42,497 nucleotides of DNA from Acidobacteriota bacterium (GTDB lineage Bacteria > Acidobacteriota > Terriglobia > Acidiferrales > UBA7541): positions 1-42,497 of the forward strand of contig QHYR01000254.1 of assembly GCA_003223315.1 (NCBI GenBank), written 5' to 3'. Below, in pieces: positions 1 to 8,299 of the stretch. How positions within the stretch are numbered: position 1 is the first letter of the stretch; every line of letters begins with the position of its first letter. The position numbers and the translations under genes are program-made. The notes below the pieces were generated by a model. The model saw only the letters and a list, made by a program, of their open reading frames with translations, did not search any database and had not been told where the DNA came from.

Positions 1-289
1 TCGTCGCGCTCCTCTGGGGAGCGGAAAGTGCATCCGGCATGCGACCCCATCCCGCAGCCGAAGGCGGCTATGGTCGCAGGGCGATGGATGCGGCGAGATT
101 TTATCTCACTTGCAGAAAACCTTTCGACTTAATCTTTCGACGTTGAGACAAGCGAATGATGGGTGGTGATTCCTTTCGTAGCCTTGATGAAGCGACCGCC
201 GAAGGGCGCGGTAGCCGGAGGCCATTGTACCGGCAGCAGGGATCGACGGCCGTTTCGTGGCGGGACTCCCTAATCGGAGCCGTGTGGAC
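1..289. other. No secure gene at the left edge
   Basis: No reading frame in this stretch could be tied to a family. One plus-strand frame is open from the edge to about position 150 and could be the tail of a gene that begins outside the window, but its residues were not recognised. On the minus strand, a frame running past the end of the truncated TolC gene reads protein-like for about 20 codons and stops near 271. It may be a relic joined to that gene. Confidence 0.3.
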
Positions 290-664
290 CTAGCGCGGAG
301 ATTCCCAACATCCAGAAGTTGTCGAGGTAAGCGGTAGCTCGCTCAGAGTCTTGAGCCGTTCCGCGCGAGCCGTGCGGGTGCTCAGGTCACTTTCGATCAG
401 CCCAAGGTTGTCCTTCAGACCACGGTCCAAAGCATCGCCCAGAGAGAGTGGACGAACCGTACCCGTAGGTTTGCCCGTGAGAACGCTGCCTAGGAAAGGA
501 CTCTGAGTTCCGAGAGTGCCAGAGACGAAAACCCCCGACGCAGGGGAGGTAAGCTGTCCCTGGTTCGCAGAAGTTTGTGCAAACAGCGATCGCGTCGCGA
601 CCGTCATGCAGAAAATCGCCGAAGCTGCCAGGCTGTTCAAGATTACTTGTCGAATCCAAAGCAT
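290..664 (-). pseudogene. Truncated TolC-family outer membrane efflux protein (N-terminus only)
   Basis: Only the first 124 residues remain of a protein family usually 450 or more residues long. A signal peptide ends near FAQ at residue 30. The linker and the first helix of the TolC barrel-tunnel domain follow (residues about 75-115, SLGDALDRGLKDNLGL then a T-R-x-A-R-A-E-R-L pattern), the typical acidobacterial TolC start. The frame leaves the family after LKTLSELPL and stops 12 codons later, so the rest is lost by frameshift or deletion. ATG 664 is chosen over the upstream TTG because GAGAGG lies before it. The gene follows the DUF2934 gene by about 15 bases. TolC proteins are the outer membrane ducts of efflux pumps or type I secretion; this fragment cannot form a duct. 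Confidence 0.6.
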
Positions 665-679
665 GGCTCTCAAACCTCT

Positions 680-937
680 CTACCATCGCCGGCCGTCAGT
701 CGTGGGTCCATTTTCATCTCCCAGCTCCAGCTCCGTTCCGCTGCTTCTTTCCGGACGCGCGCTCCACGCCTGGACCCAGTCTTCGAAGTCATAGCCAAAC
801 ATCCCGCCGTGCTGGCGATGAATCTCACGCGCACGTCGCAGGATCTCCTCGATCTTCAGTACTTCACTCGTGTGTGGGCTGGCGGCGCGCATTTCTGCGG
901 TTTCCATCGGGTCTCGAATTTCGTTCCGTTGAAGCAT
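680..937 (-). CDS. DUF2934 small protein
   Basis: An 85-residue protein whose middle (I-L-R-R-A-R-E-I-H, then G-G-x-x-G-Y-D-F-E-D-W-V-Q-A) matches the DUF2934 pattern of short acidic/basic helical proteins common in Acidobacteriota and often encoded near stress genes. Function is unknown. The ATG at 937 is chosen because GGAAAGG lies ten bases upstream. A GTG at 976 would add 13 residues and is the alternative. It lies between the beta-barrel OMP gene and the truncated TolC gene on the same strand. Two more DUF2934 genes lie in the stress island at 28466 and 28992. The family match is clear by motif. Confidence 0.7.
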   Translation of the reverse strand: MLQRNEIRDPMETAEMRAASPHTSEVLKIEEILRRAREIHRQHGGMFGYDFEDWVQAWSARPERSSGTELELGDENGPTTDGRRW

Positions 938-1026
938 GTTCCAGAAACCTTTCCGACTGGATTCGTCTGCTATCACAACCAGTGCCGCCCACCCTCACGG
1001 CACTGGTCGTGAGCCTAGGACTCGAT

Positions 1027-1650
1027 TTAGAAACGGAACACCAGTCCTGCTGAGGGTTGAGCCGTATGAGCGGTAACATTCGAGTTCAACGCGGCCAATT
1101 GGAAGTCGGGCCGGTTGTACACGAATCCGCGATACTCGGCACGGAGGGCGACGTGTTTCACAAGCGTGAAATCAGCGCCGCCGCCGTAAACAAATGCAGC
1201 TTCGGCTTGCCGCAGAGCTCCCGGCACGGATTGGCCTGCATTGTTGGTGGGGTCAAACACCAGCGCACCCGCCCCGGCCAGAACATAGGGGTTAACCCTG
1301 TAACTGCCCGGCAGAGTGACGACCAATGCGGCTGTGGCTTGATGGACGTTGGCCTGAACGTTGAATGGGCCACCGGAAGTGAAGTTTTGCTGGGCGTTGC
1401 GGTCATAGCCATAGTTCGCCTCCGCGGCGAGCCAGCGATCGAAGTGGTAGCGGTAGCCGATGAGGACACCGCCGGTATCCGTTGCGTGTTGCGAGATTCC
1501 GTTTCCGTTTGAGTCTTTGGTGAAGAAGCCTGTGCCTTGCACGCTCACCTCACCGTGTTTCCACGCCGGTTCTTCTTGCGCGAAAGCTGCAAAACTGAAC
1601 AGCAAAAGCGCCGAGAGAACTGTTAGAACTGCCACCCTCTGCTTTGCCAT
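1027..1650 (-). CDS. Outer membrane beta-barrel protein (OmpA/OprF-like barrel)
   Basis: A 207-residue exported protein with a signal peptide ending near AFAQ and then alternating amphipathic strands to a terminal F-R-F, the C-terminal phenylalanine signature of outer membrane barrels. Strand-like segments such as GGVLIGYRYHF, AAEANYGYDR and PYVLAGAGALVF are typical of eight-stranded OMP barrels of the beta-barrel porin-like superfamily. There is no OmpA peptidoglycan-binding domain. ATG 1650 is chosen because GGAGAAAAGAAA precedes it. It is the last gene of a small minus-strand operon after the STAS-like and 45-residue membrane proteins. The likely role is an envelope structural or small-solute barrel; substrate unknown. 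Confidence 0.75.
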   Translation of the reverse strand: MAKQRVAVLTVLSALLLFSFAAFAQEEPAWKHGEVSVQGTGFFTKDSNGNGISQHATDTGGVLIGYRYHFDRWLAAEANYGYDRNAQQNFTSGGPFNVQANVHQATAALVVTLPGSYRVNPYVLAGAGALVFDPTNNAGQSVPGALRQAEAAFVYGGGADFTLVKHVALRAEYRGFVYNRPDFQLAALNSNVTAHTAQPSAGLVFRF

Positions 1651-1669
1651 TTTCTTTTCTCCTTTTGTT

Positions 1670-1807
1670 TTATCTAGCCGGATTTTTCTTCGACAAATCC
1701 TTTGCTCTCTCCCACTCATAGGTTGCTTGCCCAATGACTTCCACGACGTCCGGGATACTGAGAAAAATCAGCACCGCCAGGACTGCGATCAGGACGTATG
1801 TGATCAT
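1670..1807 (-). CDS. 45-residue single-pass membrane protein
   Basis: A very small protein with one hydrophobic helix at residues 2-20 (I-T-Y-V-L-I-A-V-L-A-V-L-I-F-L) followed by a charged tail ending K-K-N-P-A-R. Its ATG overlaps the TGA of the STAS-like gene in an ATGA, and GGGAGGA sits just upstream, so it should be translated by coupling. The next gene, the barrel OMP, starts 20 bases after its stop. No family was recognised. Position between a STAS-like regulator and an outer membrane protein suggests an envelope-stress accessory role, which is inference. Confidence 0.6.
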   Translation of the reverse strand: MITYVLIAVLAVLIFLSIPDVVEVIGQATYEWERAKDLSKKNPAR

Positions 1808-2166
1808 CGGGTCCTCCCAAGCCGGCCGGCCGAAGGTGCTCCTCCGGGCGTCTGACGCAAGTTCGTTCCAGGTGTAACAGGCTGAGCTTTCACCTTGCAC
1901 TGGCGGTTGATACCCTCCACGACGTGCTGGATATAGACGCCACAAGCGATGAATTCAGCGCCCGCTCTTCTCATGGCCCTGAGTGCCCTTTCGCCGCGCT
2001 TGTCGATCAGCGTGACTTCGCTCAGGTCCACCACGCATCTCCGCATGACGTGCCGGCTACGCTTCTTCCAACTTGTCTCAAGCTCCGCAACCCACGGCGC
2101 CACCAAGCGTCCTTGTAAAATCCAGCGCTGCTCAACGGGGCCGTCGGTGATCGTGATCCGCAGCAT
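1804..2166 (-). CDS. STAS-like domain protein
   Basis: A 120-residue soluble protein with the STAS fold pattern: beta strand LRITI, strand RWILQGRL, helix PWVAELETSWKK, strand RRCVVDLSEVTLID, helix KRGERALRAMRRAG, strand EFIACG. STAS domains act as anti-anti-sigma factors or ligand-binding switches. The usual D-S-S/T phosphorylation site is I-D-K-R here, so control by serine phosphorylation is unlikely. ATG 2166 is chosen because GAGAGGA stands upstream. It is the first gene of the operon with the 45-residue membrane protein and the OMP, and a sigma-54-like element plus a dyad lie upstream at 2280-2357. The domain call is from pattern and predicted topology only. Confidence 0.6.
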   Translation of the reverse strand: MLRITITDGPVEQRWILQGRLVAPWVAELETSWKKRSRHVMRRCVVDLSEVTLIDKRGERALRAMRRAGAEFIACGVYIQHVVEGINRQCKVKAQPVTPGTNLRQTPGGAPSAGRLGRTR

Positions 2167-2279
2167 TGCGTTTCCTCTCCACACAGAGAGAAATGCACAC
2201 ACCATGCCAATCGTCGTGGAGCTGCTTCTGTCCCGGAAGCGCTTATGGAAATGAGAGATAGAAAAAGCGGTGCGCCGAT

Positions 2280-2296
2280 TTCAATTCAGCGTGCCA
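2280..2296 (-). promoter_or_regulatory. Weak sigma-54-like -24/-12 element upstream of the STAS-OMP operon
   Basis: The minus strand reads TGGCACG, a perfect -24 element, followed by TTGAA after five bases. The consensus has TTGCA after four, so the -12 part is one base too far and has GA for GC. It lies about 115 bases before the STAS start and about 50 bases downstream (minus strand) of a perfect dyad. The neighbouring regulator at 2435-4594 is a sigma-54 activator, which makes the arrangement plausible. Confidence 0.25.
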
Positions 2297-2311
2297 TCGC
2301 GCCGCTGCCGC

Positions 2312-2327
2312 TGGCTCGGCACTTGCT
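2312..2327 (+). promoter_or_regulatory. Sigma-54 consensus match on the plus strand, no obvious target
   Basis: TGGCTCG-N4-TTGCT differs from the sigma-54 consensus at a single position and has exact spacing. It faces into the 3' end of the sigma-54 activator gene on the opposite strand, where no plus-strand gene was found. It may be chance or may drive an antisense transcript. Confidence 0.2.
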
Positions 2328-2342
2328 AATTACATGGCACCA

Positions 2343-2357
2343 GATCACAGCGTGATC
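2343..2357. promoter_or_regulatory. Perfect dyad GATCAC-N3-GTGATC, candidate activator site
   Basis: Six-base arms pair perfectly around a three-base centre, and the right arm runs into a second palindrome GTGATCAC. It lies 78 bases beyond the stop of the sigma-54 activator gene and upstream of the STAS-OMP operon, so it could be an enhancer site for that activator. No binding data can be drawn from sequence alone. Confidence 0.35.
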
Positions 2358-2434
2358 ACAGGCTGAGCGTAATAAGGTGAAGCGCAGCGACAAACTGATT
2401 GGCGGGTCGTCGAAACGAGAATATTCTCGGGCTT

Positions 2435-4594
2435 CTAGACTGGCTTGCTGTTGCGGGCAATTCCGAGCTTCTGCATTCGCACCTGAAGAGTGGAGCGTTT
2501 CATCCCCAGGCGGGCTGCGGCGCCTTTCGGACCCGCAACGATCCAGCGGGTTTCATCCAACGCCGCCAGAATCTGCTTGCGTTCGGTTTCTTCGAGAATG
2601 CGCTGCATATTGCCCCGGTTTTCGGGCCGGGCGGGACTCTCCAGGTTAGGGCGGGACGCGCCGTTGGACTTGAAATCCGAGAGTACCACCTGCAGAACCG
2701 GGCCGGGGGATAGGATCACCGCCCGCTCGATTACGTTCTGCAGTTCGCGGATGTTGCCGGGCCAGTGGTACTCGCACATGGCGCTCATCGTCTCTGAAGG
2801 AATGCTTTCAATCCTCTTGTTCATGCGTCGGGCGAACTGCTGTGTGAAATGGCGCACGAGCAAAGGAATATCTTCGGGACGTTCGCGTAGCGGCGGAACG
2901 CGAACCGGAAACACATTCAACCGATAGAAAAGATCGGAGCGGAATTTCTGGTCTTCGACCATGGCTTTCAAATCGCGGTTAGTGGCCGCGATCAGCCGGG
3001 CGTCTGTGCGCAGTGTGCGCGTGCTGCCGAGTCGCTCGAACTCTCGCTCTTGCAAGACGCGCAGCAATTTCGGCTGGAGCTCCAGAGGAATCTCGCCGAC
3101 CTCGTCCAGAAAAACGGTGCCACGGTTTGCTAGTTCGAAGCGGCCAATGCGTTGTGCGATGGCGCCGGTAAATGCCCCCCTCTCATGTCCAAAAAGTTCA
3201 CTTTCGAGCAGGCCGGTGGGAATGGCGGCACAATTCAGCTTCACGAACGCACTGGAACGTCGAGGGCTTAGATTGTGCAGCGCTCGGGCTACCAGTTCTT
3301 TCCCGGTTCCGGTATCGCCATAAATGAGGACCGTCGATTCTGTCGGCCCGACCGTCTCGACTTGCTTTAAGACGCGGCGCAGCGCGGCACTCTGTCCAAC
3401 GATTTCCTCGAAATTCATCTCGGTGCGGATTTCGTCTTCCAGATAAAGCTTTTCCTGGGCGAGCTTGTCTTTCAGCTCAGCGATCTGTCCGTAGGCTAGA
3501 GCGTTCTCAATCGCAATGGCGATCTGGCTTGCGACCTGCATCAAAAACTGGACCTCGTCCCGGCTAAACGCATTTTCTTCCCGACGCCCAAGGCTCAAGA
3601 CTCCGTGTATGCGCCCCCGGCTCGCGAGTGGCAGGACGCAACCTACGGTGAACCCTTCGGCCAAAGGCGGGGAATCCGGAGTCATGTTGGCTACGTCGCG
3701 GACCGTGCCCACATACGGCTCGCCGGTCTTGAAGGCGATGCCTGGCGGACTTCCTTCGATGGGTATGAGGGTTTCCTCCCTGATAAATCCTTTGCTCTCG
3801 GGAAAATCCACAGCGTAAAGCCGCAAGTGAGTGCTGTTTCCGGTATCCGGCAACCCGACGCCCACAAAATCGCACTGCATGACCCGGCGCAGGTTCGCCG
3901 AAATGTTTCGCAGCAGTTCACGCAAATCCAGGGTTGAGACAACGCTATTTGTCAAATCAAGAAGGAGTTTCAGCTGTTCTTGCGCTTTACGAGAAGCTTC
4001 GAAGTTCAGAGCATCGTCTATCGCCAAGGCAATCTGACCGGCGACGAGCGTAAGAAAAGAAACGTCCTGCTCGGAATAAGCTTCGGACGCTTCGCTGCCG
4101 AAAAACAGAACTCCCAAGCGCCGATGAACCGTCGTTAGCGGCAGGGCACACCCGGAGCAAATCCCGCATGCCCGGATCATGTTTAGGGCGCGGGGAAAGC
4201 GGGTCTCGCGTTCGAGACAGGAAATCACCACTGGTTCCTGATGTTGATACACCCACCAAGTGATCGTGTCTTCCTGGGGTATGTCCTCGCAGCCGCAATC
4301 CCTCATCTCCTTGCATTTCTCGGCCAGATGCCAGGCAATTTCGTTACCTGTTTCGTCATACTGGACAACGCCGATGGCATCGAACTTGATGACCTTGCGG
4401 AGCTCATTCGTAAGGACCTCGAACAGCTCCGTAGGATTGCGGTGCGTACCTATGGCTTGTGAGACGCGGATCAGGGCTTCATAGCGTGAAGGCTCTTGCT
4501 CGATCAGGGTCGCTGCTTCGGCTGCCATAGACATCGCGAACTGCACCTCTCGGGAATAAGCATTCAGATGCATCCAAGTGGCGTTGGGATACAA
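2435..4594 (-). CDS. Sigma-54-dependent transcriptional activator, GAF-GAF-AAA-HTH (FhlA/NorR-like)
   Basis: A 719-residue bacterial enhancer-binding protein. Two GAF sensor domains occupy about residues 35-195 and 215-365. The AAA+ domain follows with Walker A GDTGTGKE (about 426-433), the sigma-54 contact loop GAFTGA (473-478), Walker B GTVFLDE (492-498) and an arginine-rich sensor R-E-R-P-E-D. A Fis-type HTH ends the protein (about 680-710). It uses ATP hydrolysis to open sigma-54 promoters. The TTG at 4594 is preferred because GAGGAGAGG precedes it; the ATG at 4573 and GTG at 4669 have no such site. GAF1 is unusually rich in cysteine (C-x5-C-x-C and C-x2-C-x2-C), suggesting a redox or metal signal. 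Its targets are unknown; candidate sigma-54 elements lie just beyond its 3' end. Confidence 0.92.
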   Translation of the reverse strand: MYPNATWMHLNAYSREVQFAMSMAAEAATLIEQEPSRYEALIRVSQAIGTHRNPTELFEVLTNELRKVIKFDAIGVVQYDETGNEIAWHLAEKCKEMRDCGCEDIPQEDTITWWVYQHQEPVVISCLERETRFPRALNMIRACGICSGCALPLTTVHRRLGVLFFGSEASEAYSEQDVSFLTLVAGQIALAIDDALNFEASRKAQEQLKLLLDLTNSVVSTLDLRELLRNISANLRRVMQCDFVGVGLPDTGNSTHLRLYAVDFPESKGFIREETLIPIEGSPPGIAFKTGEPYVGTVRDVANMTPDSPPLAEGFTVGCVLPLASRGRIHGVLSLGRREENAFSRDEVQFLMQVASQIAIAIENALAYGQIAELKDKLAQEKLYLEDEIRTEMNFEEIVGQSAALRRVLKQVETVGPTESTVLIYGDTGTGKELVARALHNLSPRRSSAFVKLNCAAIPTGLLESELFGHERGAFTGAIAQRIGRFELANRGTVFLDEVGEIPLELQPKLLRVLQEREFERLGSTRTLRTDARLIAATNRDLKAMVEDQKFRSDLFYRLNVFPVRVPPLRERPEDIPLLVRHFTQQFARRMNKRIESIPSETMSAMCEYHWPGNIRELQNVIERAVILSPGPVLQVVLSDFKSNGASRPNLESPARPENRGNMQRILEETERKQILAALDETRWIVAGPKGAAARLGMKRSTLQVRMQKLGIARNSKPV

Positions 4595-4831
4595 CGTTTC
4601 CCTCTCCTCGCCGCGCCCAAGGCGTCCCTCGTTGTGCCACAAAGCAGGCAGCTGCCATCCGGCGGGCACTGGTCAGTTGGCATAAATGATTTGACGGACA
4701 CCCGCCTCGCTCCGCTATCTCACGATAAATCAGAGTAATTCCGCGATTTCAGAGACAGGTCAAGATTTGGCAGCCTAGGTGCAAATTCCGAATTGTAAGC
4801 CTGTTGAAACAGAGCACGGAGGCACTCGGAC

Positions 4832-5695
4832 ATGGCATCCAGGGGCAGGGAACAAAGAAGGAAAGCTGACGGGGCGAATCGTGGCTATCTTATGGCGCTT
4901 GTCCTTGCTTTGCTAGCGCTGCTTTCAGCTCCCGCACAATCGATGGCAAGCGAGTTGAAGGATCAAACCCTGGCCGCGTGGGATGGCTACATTAGTTCGG
5001 CTTGCGTGCGTGCGGAGATACGCGCGAAAGAATCTCCCTTCCTCCGAATAAGCCAACTGCCCGAGACGCGCCGTCGCGTACAGGCAGGCGAGATTTCAGT
5101 CTGGCGCGAAGGCGAGGACCACCCAGCAAAGGTGCCCCACGGACTCATTCATGACTGGATGGGAGCCGTATTCATTCCGAAGGCCACCATTGCCGGGATT
5201 CTGGCCGTCACTCGGGATTACGACCGGTATCCGGAAATTTATAGGCCGGCCGTAATTGAAGCGGAGGAACTAGGCTCCGCAGGAAATGACGATAGGTTTT
5301 CGATGGTCTTAATGCAGAAGGTGCTGTTCGTTACGGCGGCGATGAAAGGTGAATATGAGACGCGGTACGTTCAGGTAGACGCGAAACACTGGTACGCCAT
5401 CTCGCAGAGCAGCCGCTTGCACGCAATTGAAAAGTTCGGTCAGCCGGATATGCGCGTGCTTCCTCCGGACCGCGGCCCTGGCTACGTTTGGCGGCTGTAC
5501 AGCTTTACAAAGTTCGAGGAGAGCGACGGCGGTGTATACATCGAATTGGAGGCCCTTGGGCTAAGTCGTGATGTTCCGAGCTTACTCCGCTGGCTGGTGG
5601 ATCCGATAGTCGAGCACTTACCGAGAAACTCCATACATGCAACTCTCGAAGAAACACGAGATGCGGTTCTGGCGAGGATTAGCCGTGAAGATTAG
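4832..5695 (+). CDS. Secreted START/SRPBCC-like protein
   Basis: A 287-residue protein with a long charged N-region, a hydrophobic signal segment (residues about 20-37) and cleavage likely near SMAS. The mature part resembles the helix-grip START/polyketide-cyclase fold: FIPKATIAGILAVTRDYDRYPEIY at the start of the domain, paired strands such as RFSMVLMQKVLFVTAAMKGEYE, and a C-terminal helix IHATLEETRDAVLARI. Such domains bind hydrophobic ligands, but the ligand here is unknown. GGAGG lies nine bases before ATG 4832. It is divergent from the sigma-54 activator across 237 bases, so it is a possible target. No catalytic residues could be assigned. Confidence 0.6.
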   Translation: MASRGREQRRKADGANRGYLMALVLALLALLSAPAQSMASELKDQTLAAWDGYISSACVRAEIRAKESPFLRISQLPETRRRVQAGEISVWREGEDHPAKVPHGLIHDWMGAVFIPKATIAGILAVTRDYDRYPEIYRPAVIEAEELGSAGNDDRFSMVLMQKVLFVTAAMKGEYETRYVQVDAKHWYAISQSSRLHAIEKFGQPDMRVLPPDRGPGYVWRLYSFTKFEESDGGVYIELEALGLSRDVPSLLRWLVDPIVEHLPRNSIHATLEETRDAVLARISRED

Positions 5696-5853
5696 CGTGC
5701 GGGACTAAATGGCGGGAGGATCACACCCTGAACTTGGGAACCTCATGCCACCAGCCAGTGGTATATGAACTCGCGTCGCAACCAGAGCTCGGGCAGTTGA
5801 TTTCCGCTAGCGCGCGCTGATTTACCAACACGAGGTAGGTTCCCTCTCGGGGC

Positions 5854-8028
5854 CTACTTCGCCAGTGGGTCTGGCCGCAATTGGAAGTGCGCCGCGAGCG
5901 GCTTGGACCCTTTACCGCCTTCGATGAGCCAAGGCGCGCGGTCACCGTTCGCCGCCCACAATCCACGCCCTTTCCAGCCGGCCTTGGGATCGTCGACGCG
6001 GCCATCGAATCCTTTGGCGTAGAAACCTATCGGGTAGGGCACGCGCAACACCACCATGCGGTCATTCGCATAGGCAATCAGGCCGTCGTTGAGGTTTCCG
6101 GTGGACATCGGCACATCATTGCCCAAGCCGAAGATGTTGTGCTGATCCACCCATGAGTAGTAGCTCGACTCCGCGCTGTTATCTCCGATGCCCTCGAAGC
6201 CGGGACCCGGGTACTTGTAGAACGACCAGCCTTCGGGGCAGTGATCGCCCGTCGCCTTGGGCCCGTTGAGCGGACCTTTGCATTTGCTGCGGTCAAAGCT
6301 GCCGAGGTGGCCGCTGGCCAGGGACACCCACACAACGCCTTTCGAATCGATATCACCGCCGCGCACACCAAAGCCGGGCGGTGGCACGTTGTAGATCTCG
6401 GCCAGCGTGGTTTCCGGCGGATGGGGGCCAGGCACAACCCGGACTACCGAGCCGGGATTTCCGCGCACAGCTCCCCACACCGAACCGTCCACCGGGTTGG
6501 GCATGACCGCGTAGAAGCCCGCCACGATGCGCTTATCTTTGGTGGGATCGACCGGCTGATCGGACTCGACGTAATCGTCTCGCTTGCCGTTGCCGTTGGT
6601 GTCCAGGATCAGCGCGGTCCAGCCCTGGGACTTGGCTGCGTCGTGGGTGGCGTCCCACATCTTCGTATTCAGCCATCCCACCACGGGACCGCCGCCGCTC
6701 GTCCACAGCGTGTCATTCGCGTCAAAGCCGAACTGTAGGTGGTGCGTGCCAAAGCAGGTATCAATGAACTGATAGTCTTTGGTCTTCGGGTTAAAGACGG
6801 CCAGTTCTCGGAGAGTCCGCTCTAGCGGGAAGAACTTGGCCGATGGAAGATCCGAGCCCGCCTTGCAGAAGGCGGGATTGTCCGGCCCGCGCACCGCAGC
6901 CGCCAGCCACAATCTGCCGTCTCTGCCGATCATCGAATTGTGATTGTTAATTCTCTGGTTCCAGATGGCCTCGTCGCCCCAATAGGGCGACGCCATCAGC
7001 GGCTTCAGAGCCGCCACGTGGCCGGGTCCCAGGCTGAGCGGCATCTCCGCATCGCGAACGGGCGCGTGGAACACAGTGGCCGTGTTCTTGACGGGATCGA
7101 GGATGGGAATGTTATCGGAGCTGTACTCCGGCGACCCATAAAGCGGGCCATAAGCGTTGACCGTGGGATAGCGCTTGTCGCTGGCAATCAGGTCGTGCAG
7201 GTAATGCTTCTCATCCATCCAGTCGCGCAGGGTCACGACGATGTTGCGCTCGACCCCTTGCGGCCGCTGCGGCTTGGCATGCGGCAGCTCGCCTTTCGCA
7301 ATACGGTCGGTCCAATCCGCCAGGTTCTTGATGGAAAGCGAACCCATGCTGGACAACTGGCCCATCATAAATTGGGCGGCCTGTCCCGATTGCACGCGGC
7401 GCGTCCAAGCCTGTTCGGAATTAGCGAAGTGTCCCAGTGCCGGCTCAATTGTCCGCGTGGAGAGCTGACCTAATTGATGGCAGCCGACGCAGCCGTTGTT
7501 TTTCATGTCGTTGAGCCACTCGGTTTGCGTCATCTTGGCGGCGATATCGGGATTTTTCCCGAATTCATCTTTGGCGGGAATTTTCAGCATCGAGTACCAG
7601 TAGATCGCCGGATAGTAGCGCGCAGCCGCGGCTTCGTCGGGCGCGACGGTTGCGGTGAGGTTCAACTGCCGGCCGGGTTCGGCCATCACTTTCGGACTGT
7701 CAACGAGGCCGTAGCCGCGCACCCATACGCTGTACGCCGCCTTCGGCAGATCGGGAATGAGGTAGCGGCCGCGGTCGTCGGTGACGACGATCTTGATGTA
7801 TCGCACCGGCAGGTCCAGCGTCTCGGCGATCACCCAGACGCCTGCCTCGGGGCCGTTGGAGCTGGTGACCACGCCACCGATGTCGTCGCTATTTACAGCC
7901 ACGGCGACGGCCCCGACTACCGATTGATCCGCCCGTTGGGCGTGTGCAATCGCGAGGGTCAAACACAGGAATACGGCGATCCCCGTTCCTCGCATCACAA
8001 AAGTGTCAAGTCGTCTCCGCTGCGCCAT
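5854..8028 (-). CDS. Exported carboxypeptidase-regulatory-like / c-type cytochrome / beta-propeller fusion
   Basis: A 724-residue protein. The signal peptide ends at about AHAQ (residue 31). A CnaB-like carboxypeptidase regulatory domain spans about 50-130 (G-G-V-V-T, D-D-R-G-R-Y-L-I-P-D-L, Y-S-V-W-V-R-G-Y-G). A single c-type haem motif CVGCH lies at about 180-184, and a C-terminal region of propeller-like repeats begins around 380 (for example DGRLWLAAAVRGPDN, ANDTLWTSGGG). Covalent haem in the periplasm is expected. The family is known only as an uncharacterised fusion in Acidobacteriota and some proteobacteria; the reaction is unknown, and an electron-transfer or lactonase-like role is possible. 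ATG 8028 has GGAGG six bases upstream. It converges with the START-like gene. Confidence 0.75.
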   Translation of the reverse strand: MAQRRRLDTFVMRGTGIAVFLCLTLAIAHAQRADQSVVGAVAVAVNSDDIGGVVTSSNGPEAGVWVIAETLDLPVRYIKIVVTDDRGRYLIPDLPKAAYSVWVRGYGLVDSPKVMAEPGRQLNLTATVAPDEAAAARYYPAIYWYSMLKIPAKDEFGKNPDIAAKMTQTEWLNDMKNNGCVGCHQLGQLSTRTIEPALGHFANSEQAWTRRVQSGQAAQFMMGQLSSMGSLSIKNLADWTDRIAKGELPHAKPQRPQGVERNIVVTLRDWMDEKHYLHDLIASDKRYPTVNAYGPLYGSPEYSSDNIPILDPVKNTATVFHAPVRDAEMPLSLGPGHVAALKPLMASPYWGDEAIWNQRINNHNSMIGRDGRLWLAAAVRGPDNPAFCKAGSDLPSAKFFPLERTLRELAVFNPKTKDYQFIDTCFGTHHLQFGFDANDTLWTSGGGPVVGWLNTKMWDATHDAAKSQGWTALILDTNGNGKRDDYVESDQPVDPTKDKRIVAGFYAVMPNPVDGSVWGAVRGNPGSVVRVVPGPHPPETTLAEIYNVPPPGFGVRGGDIDSKGVVWVSLASGHLGSFDRSKCKGPLNGPKATGDHCPEGWSFYKYPGPGFEGIGDNSAESSYYSWVDQHNIFGLGNDVPMSTGNLNDGLIAYANDRMVVLRVPYPIGFYAKGFDGRVDDPKAGWKGRGLWAANGDRAPWLIEGGKGSKPLAAHFQLRPDPLAK

Positions 8029-8299
8029 AGGTACCTCCGCTGCGTTCAATGGAATTTGTAAGCCGGATTTCCGTTTTGGGGGCACGCATCGGCACCCTAA
8101 TCTGGGATTTCCAACTGGCTTCCGGGCCGACCGGCAACATACAACTGACCGCCTCAGAATGCAATGCGTATGAACACCAGACGTCGCCGTAGATCGATTA
8201 GCAGAAATAAGGAGCCGTAAATATGAGACCCTCTACAGGCCCAACACTTTGGGAGGATTTCGATGAACTTGATCCACCTGCCTTCTTGACGGAGTCGCT

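Noticed and set aside
6241-6738. 165-codon open frame on the plus strand inside the fusion-cytochrome gene
   Set aside because: It is antisense to a strongly supported gene with signal peptide and haem motif, has no ribosome site and shows no family pattern.
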